Shown here: one piece after another, positions 1 to 13,045 of the stretch | Layout of the letters: the number at the start of each line of letters is the position of its first letter | Numbering within the stretch: position 1 is the stretch's first letter | Assembly (NCBI GenBank): GCA_037074765.1 | Contig: JBAMDO010000417.1 | Span: 1-27,946, forward strand | Direction: 5' to 3' | Length of the DNA: 27,946 bases | From: Mansonella perstans | Taxonomy: Eukaryota > Nematoda > Chromadorea > Rhabditida > Onchocercidae | Notes under the pieces: generated by a model | Database searches by the model: none | What the model was told of the DNA's origin: nothing | The model's input: only the letters and a program-made list of their open reading frames with translations | Translations under genes and position numbers: made by a program

Positions 1-806
1 AGATTTGAAAATTTTTCCGTAACGAATATTTCACAGCAATTTTTTCCTTCAGCATAAATTTACACATTGATTATTCACTATGAAAGATAAGTTGATTTGG
101 AATAAATAAATAAAGATGAATTGAATTTCTTTTTTGTCAATTTAAAATGAATTAAACTTAAACTGCCATATTTCTCCCCTGCCTTATTTCGAATAAACTA
201 TTATCGAGTTTATTTTAAGTGACCTATATGTTAATTAATACCAGCTTTTGCCATCAAACTATCGTAATCCATGAAAAAGAATTTGCTGCGTTGAATGATC
301 AATAAAATGTTTATTCTTTGCTTTTATCAGTTGATAAGTTTGATAAAAATAATGATTTGTAAAGATGAAAGAGGAAGCCATATCTCGCACTGAATTCCAT
401 TTTGTATTCTGTGTTGACTTTTCAACTATACAAATTTCTTCCTTTTATTTTTTTATTCCTTTAAATTATTTCAAGATCAAAGAATACTTTTATATGACAG
501 AGAGCAACTGGATTTGCTTTTTGAAAGTTGCAATCGAATAAGTTTCTTCTGCATTGATGATTACCTTTTCACAGTTATAATATATTTTTTATTCTTTTAT
601 AAAAACATAAACATTAAGTGTAATTAACAAAATAGTAAGTAAATGGTAAATAAGGAGTCAATTAAGTTAAAATTTAAGAAATTATTGCATTTTAAATTAA
701 TTGCATCAACAGATTTATTTTTTAAATAGAAATCATTGAAAATGGAATGATTGAAATAAAATATTGCTGAAAAATTTTTTGTAACATATAAGAATAATTG
801 ATATTT
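1..806. other. AT-rich non-coding stretch upstream of the LMO7-like gene
   Basis: I see no convincing coding segment here on either strand. It should contain the 5' untranslated region and promoter of the gene that starts at 807. An in-frame TAA at 795-797, with no AG acceptor between it and the ATG, argues that no coding exon is joined on from further upstream in that frame. No trans-spliced-leader gene or TATA box could be supported. Confidence 0.5.
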
Positions 807-1542
807 ATGGATATGAAATCAAGAAGATTAAAAAAATTTATCCCAAACTTTGGAGCTGTAAATTTTGAACATTTAAGAAAACCTCATTTAAACATTTGCT
901 TCGACATTGATACTGGTGTATTTTAAAATTTGAATTATGTAATTGATAAATTTAATTTTTACAGCAAAAAGAAGAACTTTGTTTGACGTTTAGTCCATTA
1001 CCGTTAGAAGAACATCAAGAAGATTCCGGAATAGAGAATAATTATCGAAGTAGCTCTATCGACGATCATTCGCCAGCTGCTTCCGTTGACTTTTACCCAT
1101 CAAGTTAGCTTCATTTGTTTTTTTTTTTTTTTTTGAACCATTAAATTAAAAATTTAAATCTTTTTTAAATTTAATTAAAAAGAATAAAAAGAATTTGTAT
1201 TTCGATCTCAAGTTGTTGTAATGATGTTTAATTGAGTTTTCACATTGAAAAAAAAGAAGAATTTCAATCTCACCAAATTTTTAATGATCTGTTAAATATG
1301 TAATCAGGCAATATTGTTATAACACAAGAATTAAATACGAATTTTGACCTAAATCCTGTAAAATTTATGAGATTTTCTTTGGTTGTTTTCTTTTGTTATC
1401 AATTAACTTAATTGGTACGAAGGAGGGAGAGTATCACCAATGAATTAAATTTATGTATGCACTAATTTTTGATGGCATATTTTATCAGTGTTGATAACTT
1501 TTTGATTTTAAATGCAATTGAATTCGAAAATACTGTAAATTT

Positions 1543-1576
<34 letters not shown>

Positions 1577-4500
1577 ATATTTCAGTTGAATCAAATCAAT
1601 TGGATGCCAGAAATTCATTTGCTTCATCATTATCACCATCACCGCCAAATCATCAACAGCACTGTTATCAATATCTTGAATTATCATCTCCATTAATTCT
1701 ATCTTTTCCGGAAAACAGTTTTAGCCAAGCGGTACTTGATCATAGTGCAACCACTACAGAAGATAGTTCTTTGACTCCTTCGATTAGCAAATTACTTCGT
1801 ACAGATACAATCACAAAAGCTGATTTCTTGGAACAGGTCAGCAATTTTGATTCAGGAAATCAATATTATTAAAGATATGCAGAGTACCATTTGTATGAAT
1901 ATTAAAATCCGTCGAATAATAAGATCCGTTATTTTGCTTCATTATAATATGTAATCACTATAAATGTTTGAAAAATTAGTAAAAATTGTCGACTGCTTGA
2001 ATATTTACAAAATGATCAGCAATTTTTTAAACAATAATGCACAGCTGAAATAAAAGAAACCTTTTTTCGAGAATTTTTAAACCGTTAATTTGTCCTTGAA
2101 AATTAAATGATTCATAACGATGACAGTAAGTCTTGTAATAAATTTACTGGAATTATTATTTATATAAACTCAATCAGTCATTTCTCCTCCCTTTATTTGG
2201 CAATTTTAATAAATGAGGGTTTTTTTCAATGTCATTTCCAAACAGTAAAACCATTTTACTATATACTTTTACTTGTTCATTTATTTTTTTGATAGTATAA
2301 TGCAGACAAAAAAAAACTGAGCAATTATTGTAGCATTGAGACAAACTTGTACATAATTTCAACAGTCATTAATAAAAAAACTTATGAATTATGGTAGTAC
2401 TGATGATAAACTTGCCCGTAATTTCAAAAATCATTAATACATCTATGTATACACTGAATTTTTAATTTACATTAGCTTTAAGAATTGATTGTTGCTTAAT
2501 CGATAATTTAGTGAGAAACAAATCAAATAATTTCATTTCTAAGTAAGTTAATTTCAGTCATAGCAGATGACAAGGTAATGTTTCAAATAACTCTTCATTT
2601 TGATTCTCGGTGATATTTCTAAGCTTAAAAATGAAACACTCAATTAAATTAAGAAACTTTTGAAATTTCCAAAAGTTTATGTGGGAACTTGAATACTAAG
2701 TCAGAAATAATTTTTTTTTTAGAATCAATCGCGTAGCATAACACCGAAAGCTGATAATTCGCAAGAATATCTTAGTGAACATTCCGATTCAGATAGTGAT
2801 TTTCCCGCACCACCAGATTATCTTCTTCCGATAACGGCAATACAAGAACAAACAATAACATCACAAAACAATTTATATGCTCGAAGTGAATTTAGCAATA
2901 TGGTTTGTCTTAATAAATTTACTAGCGGTGGGAACGTACCTATACTAATCTAGATGTTTCTTGCGTTATAATGGAAACGTTTAGATACGTGGTTAAATTT
3001 ATTCTTTTCTCAAAAAAAAAAATTAATTTTAAGAATTTTTCCAGAAAAGGAGTTCTTCAAGCAATTCTTTATCAACAACAAAGTATGATTCATCATCAAC
3101 TTTAGCAGGAAAACGTAATATATCAGCAAGTGCAACAGATGCTAGTAATATTTGCTGTTCATTTTTTTAGCAGATATGTTGGAAAAAAAATTTATTATCA
3201 TAGATAAGTTGAAACTTGCGAAAATTTTCTATTAGTTTTTATCAACTTTTTAAGCAAAACTAGAAAAAGATAAATGGAAATACTAATGTTCCTGATAGGT
3301 ATAAATCTATTCCGTATATATTTTAATTGTACATATTTTTTTTTAAAATATATTTTAAACGTGTTTACACATAATAGCATATGGTAATTTTAATTGTTCG
3401 CTCTTCAAATATATTAATTGTAATGCATTTCAAAATAACTGTTAGTTTTTTTTTTTTCTATCAATTTTCATTTAATACTAAATTGTGTTGTGAACAGTTA
3501 TCGAATATTACAGCTGTAAAATTTTCAACACATCGACAAACTGATCCTCCGTCTCATATTTATAATAAAGCAATAATGAAAACAAATGGTGATAGTACTC
3601 GAAATGGAAGTGATAATACTAATAATACTAATAAATCAAAACAAGTTTGCTTTCCTTTTTTTACATCAATTATTTTTATTCTTTTCATATATCCATAATT
3701 CAATATCTTATTGATATAATAACATTCATTGAACTCCAATTTCATTACGGCGTGTTCAACAAATTTGCCCTTTTTACTGATGTAAACTGTCTGTTGTAAA
3801 TGCCACACAATGAAAAAAGAAATGATTAGAAAATATTGCTGCCCAAACTCTTCTGGTTCATTAATTCCACTCATTTACATTGATACATCCTGAAACGTGT
3901 TCCATTGGTGCTTTCTGCAAAATAGTTCACATCTAATCATTCAATACTTCTAATGTTTGCAAGTGAAAATCTCTTTAATTTAAAAATAAATTAAAAAAGC
4001 TTCCATGTAATCCTCAACTTTTTAAAATTTTGTATATTTATTTACTGTTTTTCATCAACATTTGTCGTCAATATACTTAATTATCCTGGCATCCATGACA
4101 ACTTGGCGTATCTTCATTATAGGGGATAACCATTTTCCTCAGCGTCGACATAAATTGATCGACAGTTGTCTTCATCGCTTTATGTCATTTGCAGGCTATG
4201 TCACGATTTTTACCGTATACTTCAACAACGCTTTCATCAATGCAAACTAAAGGACATCTCGCAGGAACCATTGATGGATTCTATCCACGTACATCGCCGA
4301 AATTTTCACGAAATAATCGTTTAACAAATGAAATTCATGAAGTAAGGAAAACAATTACTGTTTATATACTGTATGTTACAATGATTTTAACAATATACCT
4401 ATAATTTATGTGACCAAATTAGAAGTTTATATCAATCATTTATTATTTAAATATTGACAACCAATTATGAAGCTACTCATCATTTCCTTGAATTTTCTTG

Positions 4501-7500
4501 ACGTAAGTTATTTTATGTCTTTGTTTAATTATTTCCATCATTTATTACAAATAATTTCAAAAAAGTAAATCGGCAGCTTCAGTTGCTTCATTTACATAAT
4601 TTGAATCGTAAAATTAAAGCAAGTACAGCTGTTTTTTGAGTTTTTTGTTTTTTTTCATATTGTTTGAATAATTTTTTTATTCTTTATGAATTGAAAATGA
4701 TGAAAGATTATTAAGCCTTTTTTTAATTTTATTTTTTGCAGGTAACAGTTCCAAAATCACAATTGAAAGCGGTTGACATTCAATTTGAAGACAAACCAGG
4801 TGCCGCTTATCAGCCGAGTAACATCGACAGAAGCAATAGAAAAACGGTTTTTAATCTTGGTTTTTAGTTGAAATTTCAAACTTTGAAACGTTTTAAATGC
4901 AAATCAGCCTACGAAATATAGTGAAATAATGACGACTTTAAGAAAATCATGATTTACAAATTTGATGGAGTTTAAACTTTTCGAAATTTATCATCATAGA
5001 ATCTTCAAACTGAAACTTTGACATAATGTTTACAATGATGGCAAATGTTCTGAAGAAGAATTTCTTGTATTAACAGAAATTGGTAAATTCATATGATTAT
5101 ATTAAGTTGATCAATTATAGAATGAAGAAAAAAAATTAAAACTTTAAATTAATCTTTTGCATTTCTTAGGGACCACAAATTGGTGAAATGATTAATGTGA
5201 AAATCAATTTGAGTAATGAAAATAGAAATGATGACAGGAAACATTTCGGTTTTACAATTACCGGTGGTAAAGATAAAAATGCACCGGTGAAAATTGATGC
5301 CGTCATTGTAGGAACGCCTGCTGATCAAGCTGGATTGCAGGTTTCTTATTTTTTTTTCCTGTAGCTTATTATAACTTTTCAAATATTTGACTGTTCTATC
5401 ATTAAATGAAGCAATAAAATTCAATTATATTACTTTTATCTTTTGAATGCTTAAAAATTTGTTAGCAATGAAATGTTATGAGGTATATTTTTAAAATACT
5501 TTACATGAGTTGAAATGGTATGTCTTTTATTTTGACAAGTAATAAATTATAGAATAATAAATTAAAGGAGTGATTCACTGGACAACAGTATAATAGAAAT
5601 TCTTTAATAACAGAGAGTATATAAACTGTTTCATTTTTTCAATCATCAAACATAATACTAATTAACTTTTAACTTATTGCTAAAAACAAAATTATTCTTA
5701 CCAAACATGTTATTTATTCAGCAAAAAAGTTGATAAAATTTAGGTTGGTGATTTATTGCTAAGCATAAATGGTGAATCGGTAATGGATAGATATTATCAG
5801 TGTGTGGTAAGAATGTTACATGAAGCAGAACGTATTGGTGATATTGATTTAAGAATTCGACGATCTGATAATGCTATTATTGGTATCAAAAGAATGAATT
5901 TATTTGTTTTAAAATAACAAAATTACTTTTATCAAACATGTTATTTAGCAAATAAATAATCTAATTTGCATTAAATATCATTCTTGCATGAATAATTTAT
6001 TAATTAATGCTATTAATTCATCATTTAGTCGGATGCAAATTTGAAGATTATCAAATTACTAATTAACAGGTAAATGCACTTTCTATGTAAGTAGATTTTT
6101 GCCCACAGCATTTAGCAATATTTCGAAACTTCTTTCCTAATGTTAATTTTTTTCCTTTTTTTTAGGTTCACGAATATCATCAGCGGAAAACTCTTTGTCG
6201 GATATCGATCAACGATCAACAATTTCTTTTGATCAAAAACGAGCATTATTTGATGATAAATGCACTGTTAAGAATAGTAATAGCTGTAAAGGAATTCAAA
6301 AGCAAAAATATTCTTCTCCAACACATAAATGGTCAACCGGAAATATCAATAAACAACCTGAAAATGGTGAATTCTTGAAAATTTACATGTAGATTCTTAG
6401 CATTCATCATTGAAAGAATAAAAAATTAGAAATATTAAAGAGCATCGTTTAAACATGAATTAAATTTCAGAAATCGAATTAATAAGAAAAAATAAATTGA
6501 TTTTTGCTATGATTTATTTCGTCCTTAAAAATGTCCTCATTATATTTATTAGTTTCATCGAAGTATTAAAATCAAATATGAATGTATATTCTTTTTTTTG
6601 ATTAAAAAGAATACGTTTGTAATAGATAGCTTAAATCTTTGCTCATATTTTCAAGTGTTCAGGAAATCAAGTTCAAATCTTCTGAATCCCTTTTGTTTTT
6701 ACTTTTAGCTGCTTCTGTTACAGTTGCTGCTGCTACACATAACGTAAAAGATGGGATTATTACGCGGAGCAATTCGGTTTTATCATCAGTTTCAACGCTA
6801 GATGACGATGATCCACGAACGGTATATGTGGGCGGAAAATATGCTGTGCGACATTCACGCGAACGTTTTTCCAGTCGTACATCATTGGCTAGTAGTACAT
6901 CTTGTTCCGCAACCGGTGTAGAAGGTGATCCAGATTATCGCGTCACATCATTACATGACAAGCCAAAACCTGGTAAATTGGCTGATTTTATACCAGAAGT
7001 GGAACGCAAGACAAATGCTGGTCATGATCAGGATAATGGCGGTTTCGCCTACAGTTCTAGTTTTTCTAGACGAGGTTTAAATAACTTTTTAATTTCTTTT
7101 GAAATATTCTCAAAAATAGGATATTACAAAAAAAATATTCCCAAGATTTTCAAATTTTATCAGTTTTTTTTGCATTTTTTAATAGTTAAAGATTAGCTCA
7201 TTAATTGAAAGATTGCATTTCCGCCTGCTTTTTGCATCTGATATAACGGTCCATTTGCGTTTTGTATTACGCATTATAAGCAATTCTATTATTATTATTA
7301 CCATTATTATTATTTATTATTAGTATTAGTAGTTGTTTACTGTCAAACATCATTTTAATTATCAAATATTTTATCTACCAATCCAATCAGCGATTGATTT
7401 CAAAGAAAATTTTTAATGATTAAGAAGAATCTGAACAAGTCGACTACTTCTTCTGAGCCAAAGAGTTATATTAGATAACTAATAACAATGGTAATAATAA

Positions 7501-10500
7501 TACTAATGACAATATTATGTAAATTATTACCAATAACAATATTATGTAATTATGAATCAATTTCAACCAAGATGACAAATTTAATTAATATTAAAGCGAT
7601 AAATAAGAATAATAAGTTCAGAAAGTAACATTGACGGTTTTACGAATTTGTTCACCAGTAAGGATGACAATGAAGTACCACTTGTGCTCCGTAATTATGA
7701 CATAACTCCAGTTCGAAGTGTTACAACATCACCAATACAACATAAGGTTCATTCATCATTACTAATTAGAGATTAACACCTACTTCATTAAACATAACTT
7801 TAGTAAACGTAACTTTATCATCATTTATTTTACTTTACCTAATATAACTTCTATTTGATGAAATTTAAGTAAAAATCGATTAGATGAAAAGCATGAACAC
7901 CAAATATGCTTTTTGCTTGTCATATATTAATTTAATTCATTATTTAAAAGTTATTACACATATAAAATGGCTGAGTGTTGTTTTAAATTGTTGTATAATG
8001 CATTTATTAAAAACTGAAAGATTATAAGAAGTCTTACTGTTATACTTGAAAAGTATAACTTTTATAAAAGAGTCAAATAATAAATGTTATATTTCTCCAT
8101 TGAGCTTTTTATTGTCAATCCAGCTAAATGGACAATATAAGTGTAACTTGCTTTTATTAAATTTAATTTCATAAAAGAAGCTTATTTTAGATAAGTTATT
8201 GGATGAAGAAAGATGATGTAAAAGCGATGTCATTACCGAGAAATATCGGTGGCGAGTATCGACGAAATGGTTATGTAGTACCGTGTAACCTTATGAATTC
8301 TGCTAAATCAACCAATCAGGTAGATTGCATGTATAAGATTGTAAAATATATTTAAAAAAGAAAAATCTCTCGTCTAAATGGAATATTTTAATAATTTCTT
8401 ATTATGAATTTGTAACGGGTATATCATTTAGAAGAGAACACTAATGCCGGAAGATAGTACTAATGGTACTAATGGCAGTGGGCAAGTGAAGACTTCGACG
8501 GTATGTTAGAATAAATTAAGAATTATGGTAAGGCACAGTTTTACAATGCCCAACTATCCTGATAAAAAATCTTCCGAAATTTGCCTTAACTCCAGTGATT
8601 GTTTTTTTCCTTTTTCGATTTGAGTAAATTTGATTTGCTTATAGTTTTTTGAAGAAACAGAGAATGAATTGCTGCATTTAATATATTATTTATTTTGAGT
8701 GTTTTGTAAATATTTGAAATATTCTAAAGTCTTTTCAAATCTCAAATCGTTCCAGATAAAATAATTATTGAAATTTCAGTTAAAACTTAAAAATAATAAC
8801 AATCCTCATTCATCCAAAATTCTTTTCATTTCAGTTTCATTCCATTTTTCTTTCTATTACCGTCCATAATTAAATTCTAAAAAGTTCATTATTGTGGTGA
8901 AATAACATCACATTGTTTTAGAATTATATTAGTTATATTGAATATATATTTTGCCAGTAATTGTAATTACAGAAAATTACTGAACTGCATAACTGAACAT
9001 ATTAAATTTCTTTATAAGTATTCATCAGTTACTTGATTTTCATTTTAAAATTCATTTTTATTCGTTCCCAAATTAAGAGAAATTCATTTTTATTTTAACA
9101 GTTAGCTGAATTGTATGCATAGGAAAGCATACCTTATCAGATTAGTAATTCCTGTATATATTCAGGATTCCCGAGATTGGCGTCGAGTTATCGAGCAACA
9201 ACGATTGCCAAATCCTGGTGATCCAGATAGCTGTAATCGGATTGATGTTGATTCAAAGTTTCAAGTTCGCCTAAACAAGGATGCTGGAACACATCATGGG
9301 CTTGTTTCATATCTTCAAAAATTTTAATTCTGAAAATTTTTTTACTATTCAGTTTTAAATTTTACACTGAACTAAAATTTTGTCTCGATTTAGTAGTTTT
9401 TAACGCGAAATTTGATAATAATTTAGTTTTTTCCCGATTTTTTAAAATATTTTAATTAGTTAATGATTTAAAATCTACTAGGGCGTTTTAATTTTTTTTC
9501 ATTTTCAGATTTAAATTATTTTCAGACTTATTCTTAATTATAGTTCACATCATGAAAGCGAAAAGATAACTAAGCGTTTGTCACAATCAGAAGTTGGACG
9601 AGTGAAGAAATCCAGCTCAGATATCGAAAATCTTTCCTCTTTTCAATCTAAAAATTCTTCCGGGAACAATCGATCTGCTGTATCAAATTCAAGCAATACT
9701 TATACGGTTGAAAATTTTTATTTCATAAAATTGAAAAAATAAAGTGCCAAAATTTTAACTGATATTTAATGGATTTAATAAATCCTAAATATGATTAATA
9801 TAGTTGGATCATCTGTTTGATCGCACAGAATTTTTATAAGAAATGTTCACTAATTCCTTAATGACAGGCATCTTTTCAAGCTTAATTATACAATGATATA
9901 TGTTTCAGCCATCTGAAGTTTTCTTTTCTAGCATGCCCATAGTTTGAGCAGTCGAAAAAATAATCATCATTATAGAACTAACAATATTACTTATAGACAA
10001 TGAAGCAACCATGAACTGTACGAAATTCAATTTTAACCTAAATTAATTTTCTTTGCAAAAATAAAAAAAATGATTTAGTATTAAAAAACTAATTTTAATA
10101 TCAGAATTGGATTTTTTTATTAATAAGTATTAAAATCATATCATATAAATTGACAATATTAATAAAGTTCATAATTGGTGATGGCAGTTCAAATTATCTG
10201 TTACAATTTAGTTAATATTTGTTTATTTCTTTTTTTTCCAGCCCGATGAACTAAGCAATCGTAAAGGAAACAATAAACTTCCATCGAATACAGATGATGA
10301 ACCACTGTTATCAGTAAGTGGTAAACATCGATGTTCACATTGCAGCATGGAACTTGGCAAGTTTTTATGTTGCTTATTAAATAAACTTTAAATTTCATTT
10401 TGCTTTACGCTTTATACTTTAAGATTTAGAACTGCGTTTATTTCTTCATAGAAATGTTTTTTTTTTTTTTTTTTTTTTTTTTCTGTGGAAAATTTTCCAT

Positions 10501-11477
10501 CATTTTATACAAATATTCATTCCTTTTTCTGATTTGTAAAGACTAACTTTAATTTTTCGTACGTTTCATTAACTTAATTTTGATGTCTCATAAATTTATA
10601 AAAAAAAAAGTTCCGCACAGTTTATTTCAAATATTGAAAAAATTTATTTTTCTTTTACTTTTTTTTCCTGCATAGAAAGATTTTTTCCATTTACTTTAAT
10701 TTTTTTTTTTTTTGTTTTTGCAATACTTTTGCATCCATATGTGACCTACGCATCTGATCTATCATTCATCTACACTGGATTTTTTTAAGCTTTGCATGCA
10801 TTTTTTATTGCTTTACAAAAAAAGAGCGGAAAAAAAATTACAGCTCATAACCCGATATGCTTTACTGTCTATATAAATGTTATTACCAAGTTTGCTAATT
10901 TTTATGTCTTTTTTTTTCATGTGCATGATAGGAATTTTAATACTGTTTTTGAAATATAATTTTAAAATAAAGAAGATTATTATTCTTTTAGCAGAGATAA
11001 TTAAGCTAATTACGGTAGCACCTTTATTTTCACCCATAACAGTTACCAATTATATTGTTGAAAAAATTAATCATGACAACATCCTATTATCGTTGTGTTT
11101 GTCTTTATTGTTAACTTATTTAACTTAGTTTAATTAAATTGATCATTAATAACATTACCGTATAAATGCTTGAATTAGTATATCTATCTGGTAGTCATAT
11201 ACTATAAGAAATTTGTAATTAAAATTGTTTTTAACTATTCATCAGTAAGTATATCATAAGTATAATACAATTCCTACCATTTATAGGACATGGTGCTGCA
11301 ATGATCATCGAATCGTTGAACTTATTTTATCATTTGAGCTGCTTTCGATGTTATATTTGTAAGATAACATTGGGGAATGGAACTCGTGGTACCGATGTTC
11401 GGGTCCGTGATTCTAAGCTTCATTGCCAAAGTTGCTATAGCAATGAGGAATCTGGTCTTAAGTTTAGTAAAGTTTAG
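807..11477 (+). CDS. LMO7/LIMCH1-like PDZ and LIM domain protein, 19 exons, ~980 aa
   Basis: Exons: 807-917, 965-1103, 1586-1836, 2723-2902, 3045-3144 (or to 3114), 3514-3644, 4195-4341, 4742-4846, 5170-5340, 5744-5882, 6166-6366, 6709-7074, 7622-7746, 8191-8319, 8432-8500, 9166-9257, 9526-9706 (or from 9544), 10242-10356, 11287-11477. All phases agree, giving 980 residues. The N-terminal half is Ser/Thr/Asn-rich and probably disordered. A PDZ domain lies at about 389-492, and a LIM finger with all eight ligands at 910-967 ends the protein. The LIM core (GxGAAMIIESL, then HLSCFRC) is what I recall of LMO7/LIMCH1, proteins that act at cell junctions and on actin; that role is inferred here. 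No calponin-homology domain precedes the PDZ, unlike vertebrate LMO7. The start is Met 807, with an in-frame stop just upstream. Least certain are the first exon and the two alternative splice sites. Confidence 0.85.
1542..1575. repeat. T homopolymer tract just upstream of a splice acceptor
   Basis: A run of about 31 T lies within the intron 1104-1585 and ends roughly 10 bp before the acceptor AG at 1584-1585. It serves as an extreme polypyrimidine tract. Its exact length may be unreliable in the assembly. Confidence 0.8.
5170..5882 (+). other. PDZ domain of the LMO7-like protein (two exons)
   Basis: Residues 389-445 come from exon 5170-5340 and 446-491 from exon 5744-5882. The carboxylate-binding strand reads HFGFTITGG, in the place of the usual GLGF. 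It is followed by IDAVIVGTPADQAGL and then VGDLLLSINGESV, the standard PDZ core. The C-terminal strand is DIDLRIRR. The intron falls between AGLQ and VGD, both joined in phase 0. PDZ domains bind C-terminal peptides of partner proteins; the partner is unknown. Confidence 0.88.
7281..7530. repeat. Imperfect inverted repeat of ATT-rich sequence within an intron
   Basis: Within intron 7075-7621, a stretch rich in ATT with a central ACC (about 7283-7335) is partly mirrored at about 7480-7515, where TGGTAATAATAATACTAATG is its reverse-complement-like counterpart. It could form a hairpin in the pre-mRNA. It may be no more than two microsatellites of opposite strand sense. Confidence 0.4.
10332..11450 (+). 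other. C-terminal LIM zinc finger of the LMO7-like protein
   Basis: The ligand pattern is C910-x2-C913-x19-H933-x2-C936-x2-C939-x2-C942-x21-C964-x2-C967, which is complete. The first two cysteines are in exon 10242-10356 and the rest in the last exon, separated by a 930-bp intron. Thirteen residues follow the last cysteine before the TAG at 11475-11477. A LIM finger at the extreme C-terminus is the LMO7/LIMCH1 layout. Confidence 0.88.
10458..10482. repeat. T homopolymer tract in the GC-AG intron
   Basis: A run of about 25 T lies within intron 10357-11286 of the LMO7-like gene, about 100 bp downstream of the GC donor. No function is evident. Confidence 0.7.
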
Positions 11478-12619
11478 CAAGTTTAGAATGACACATATTT
11501 AATAATTTTTTTAATTTTATATATCTTAATGTAACTGTTACATTTATTATTTTTAGGAATCAGTTGTTCTGAATTAGATTTTGAAATTCGGAGATAAATT
11601 TTATGTTAATTACAAATTATTTTTGATAGCGATTTATCGTTCATTATTCTATAATTTTTGCAGTTATATGTTTGTCTAACACAAAGTTCACTTTCTGGCT
11701 AATGCAAGGTGAATTTGAAATAAAATAAATCCCTAATTTATTTAATTACTAATATTGTTTGCTCATGAAATATTTGTCCATATATTATTAGCAGTTTTTT
11801 TTTAAAGTAGCCGTAATTATACATATTTGATAAATATTAAATTGTTTATGATGCTATTTATCACTACTTTTTTTATAAATTCTGTCTAATTATCAAATAA
11901 TTTTCAATTCATAATAATGAAATAAAATTAAAATTATGACGCCATTGTGTCGTACAAAAAAATCAGAAAAAAAAGTTGTCTTTATGTTTAAATGTATATT
12001 TTTATATCTATGTATAACTTGTATTGTACTTTCTTTAAACTATAAAAAAAAGTATTCCAGATTTAATAGAATTGTGGATTTCTTTTTTTATAGCACATAT
12101 GTATTTTTGTAATACATAAAATAATTTTTTAATATTTTTGGCAATGTTTGCTTCATTTGAACGGATTCACGTTTATACGTCAATTAGATTTCGTAATTCA
12201 CGTATGGTGAATTATTTTATTTTATTCGTAATGTTTTGACATAAGATCGGTAAAAGCAACATTAAATAATGATATCATTGATGTAGAAGAATGAACTGGA
12301 TAAAAAATCAATAATAACAATGATCATGGAGAATTTAAATTTTGAGCTCAAAACATACAACAAAGCTACTAACTTTTACATTACCATTGAATAATCCTGA
12401 TTTTCCTGATTGATCGATCAATTGATACTTTTTTCTTCAAAACCTGTGACATATCAGAATTGAGACAGAAGTCAATTTTAGGAAATGTTATTGAAACTTA
12501 ATGCATTGATTTTTGAGCATATGAATTAATTTACAGCAGGCTCACGTTTGCATAAAATACTTTGCACAAAGTCGAAAACTCGTCATCAACCATACTGTAA
12601 TTTTTTAAAGGACCCTATT
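11478..12619. other. AT-rich intergenic spacer and 3' UTR of the LMO7-like gene
   Basis: I see no open frame with coding character on either strand. The first 240 bp probably hold the 3' untranslated region of the gene ending at 11477. Confidence 0.5.
11719..11724 (+). promoter_or_regulatory. Candidate polyadenylation signal AATAAA for the LMO7-like gene
   Basis: An AATAAA hexamer lies 240 bp downstream of the TAG stop codon, with a second overlapping-type hexamer just after it. In such AT-rich DNA the hexamer also occurs by chance, so this is only a candidate. Confidence 0.35.
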
Positions 12620-12812
12620 GGCGAAAAAAAAATACTTTTTCGAAAAAAAAAGAGTTTTTTATTTTAAAAATTAATTTGAAATTTGGATGGAATTTTCTTG
12701 ACAAGATTACAAATAAAAAAGTAAGTCCGTATAAAATGTTCCATGCCATATGAACAGCTAAATTTGGTTAAAAAAATTCTTTTTTGTTTTCTCGAAAAAA
12801 GTATTTTTCGAA
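12620..12812. mobile_element. MITE-like element with ~30-bp imperfect terminal inverted repeats
   Basis: The left end (12621-12653) reads GCGA9-TAC-T5-CGA9 in outline. The right end (12781-12811) is close to its reverse complement, with TCGAAAAAAG followed by TATTTTTCGA. The interior is about 130 bp and non-coding. Each end is itself partly palindromic. I could not define a target-site duplication, so the exact boundaries are approximate. Confidence 0.4.
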
Positions 12813-12859
12813 ATTATTTCGATTTTGTAGCAGAAATATTAAAGATATCAGGCCAAAAA

Positions 12860-12891
<32 letters not shown>
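12860..12891. repeat. A homopolymer tract
   Basis: An uninterrupted run of about 30 A sits in non-coding sequence, about 50 bp beyond the MITE-like element. An A tract of this kind can mark the 3' end of a retroposed copy, but I recognise no gene remnant before it. It may simply be a homopolymer. Confidence 0.7.
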
Positions 12892-13045
12892 AATGATATT
12901 TATATATTTATCAGGAATCACTGATTAGCAATGTTTCATATCAATCACCGATATGGCTAATAATATATAGATGTCTATTAGACGCGTTCAATAAATAAAG
13001 TAGTTATTCCATAAATGAAAATTACCATAAATCACAGTATTTTGT

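Noticed and set aside
1469..1696. Open frames through the T tract on both strands (poly-Phe / poly-Lys)
   Set aside because: They exist only because a homopolymer has no stops. The real exon starts at 1586 in another frame.
3381..3513. Methionine-started frame running into the exon at 3514
   Set aside because: The upstream part is intron-like and AT-rich. The phase of the preceding exon requires the acceptor at 3512-3513.
5149..5424. 91-codon minus-strand frame
   Set aside because: It is antisense to the PDZ exon 5170-5340 and has no motif.
10877..11128. Hydrophobic plus-strand frame of 83 codons
   Set aside because: It lies inside an intron, is Leu/Ile/Phe-rich from AT bias, has no recognised motif, and has a minus-strand counterpart of equal length.
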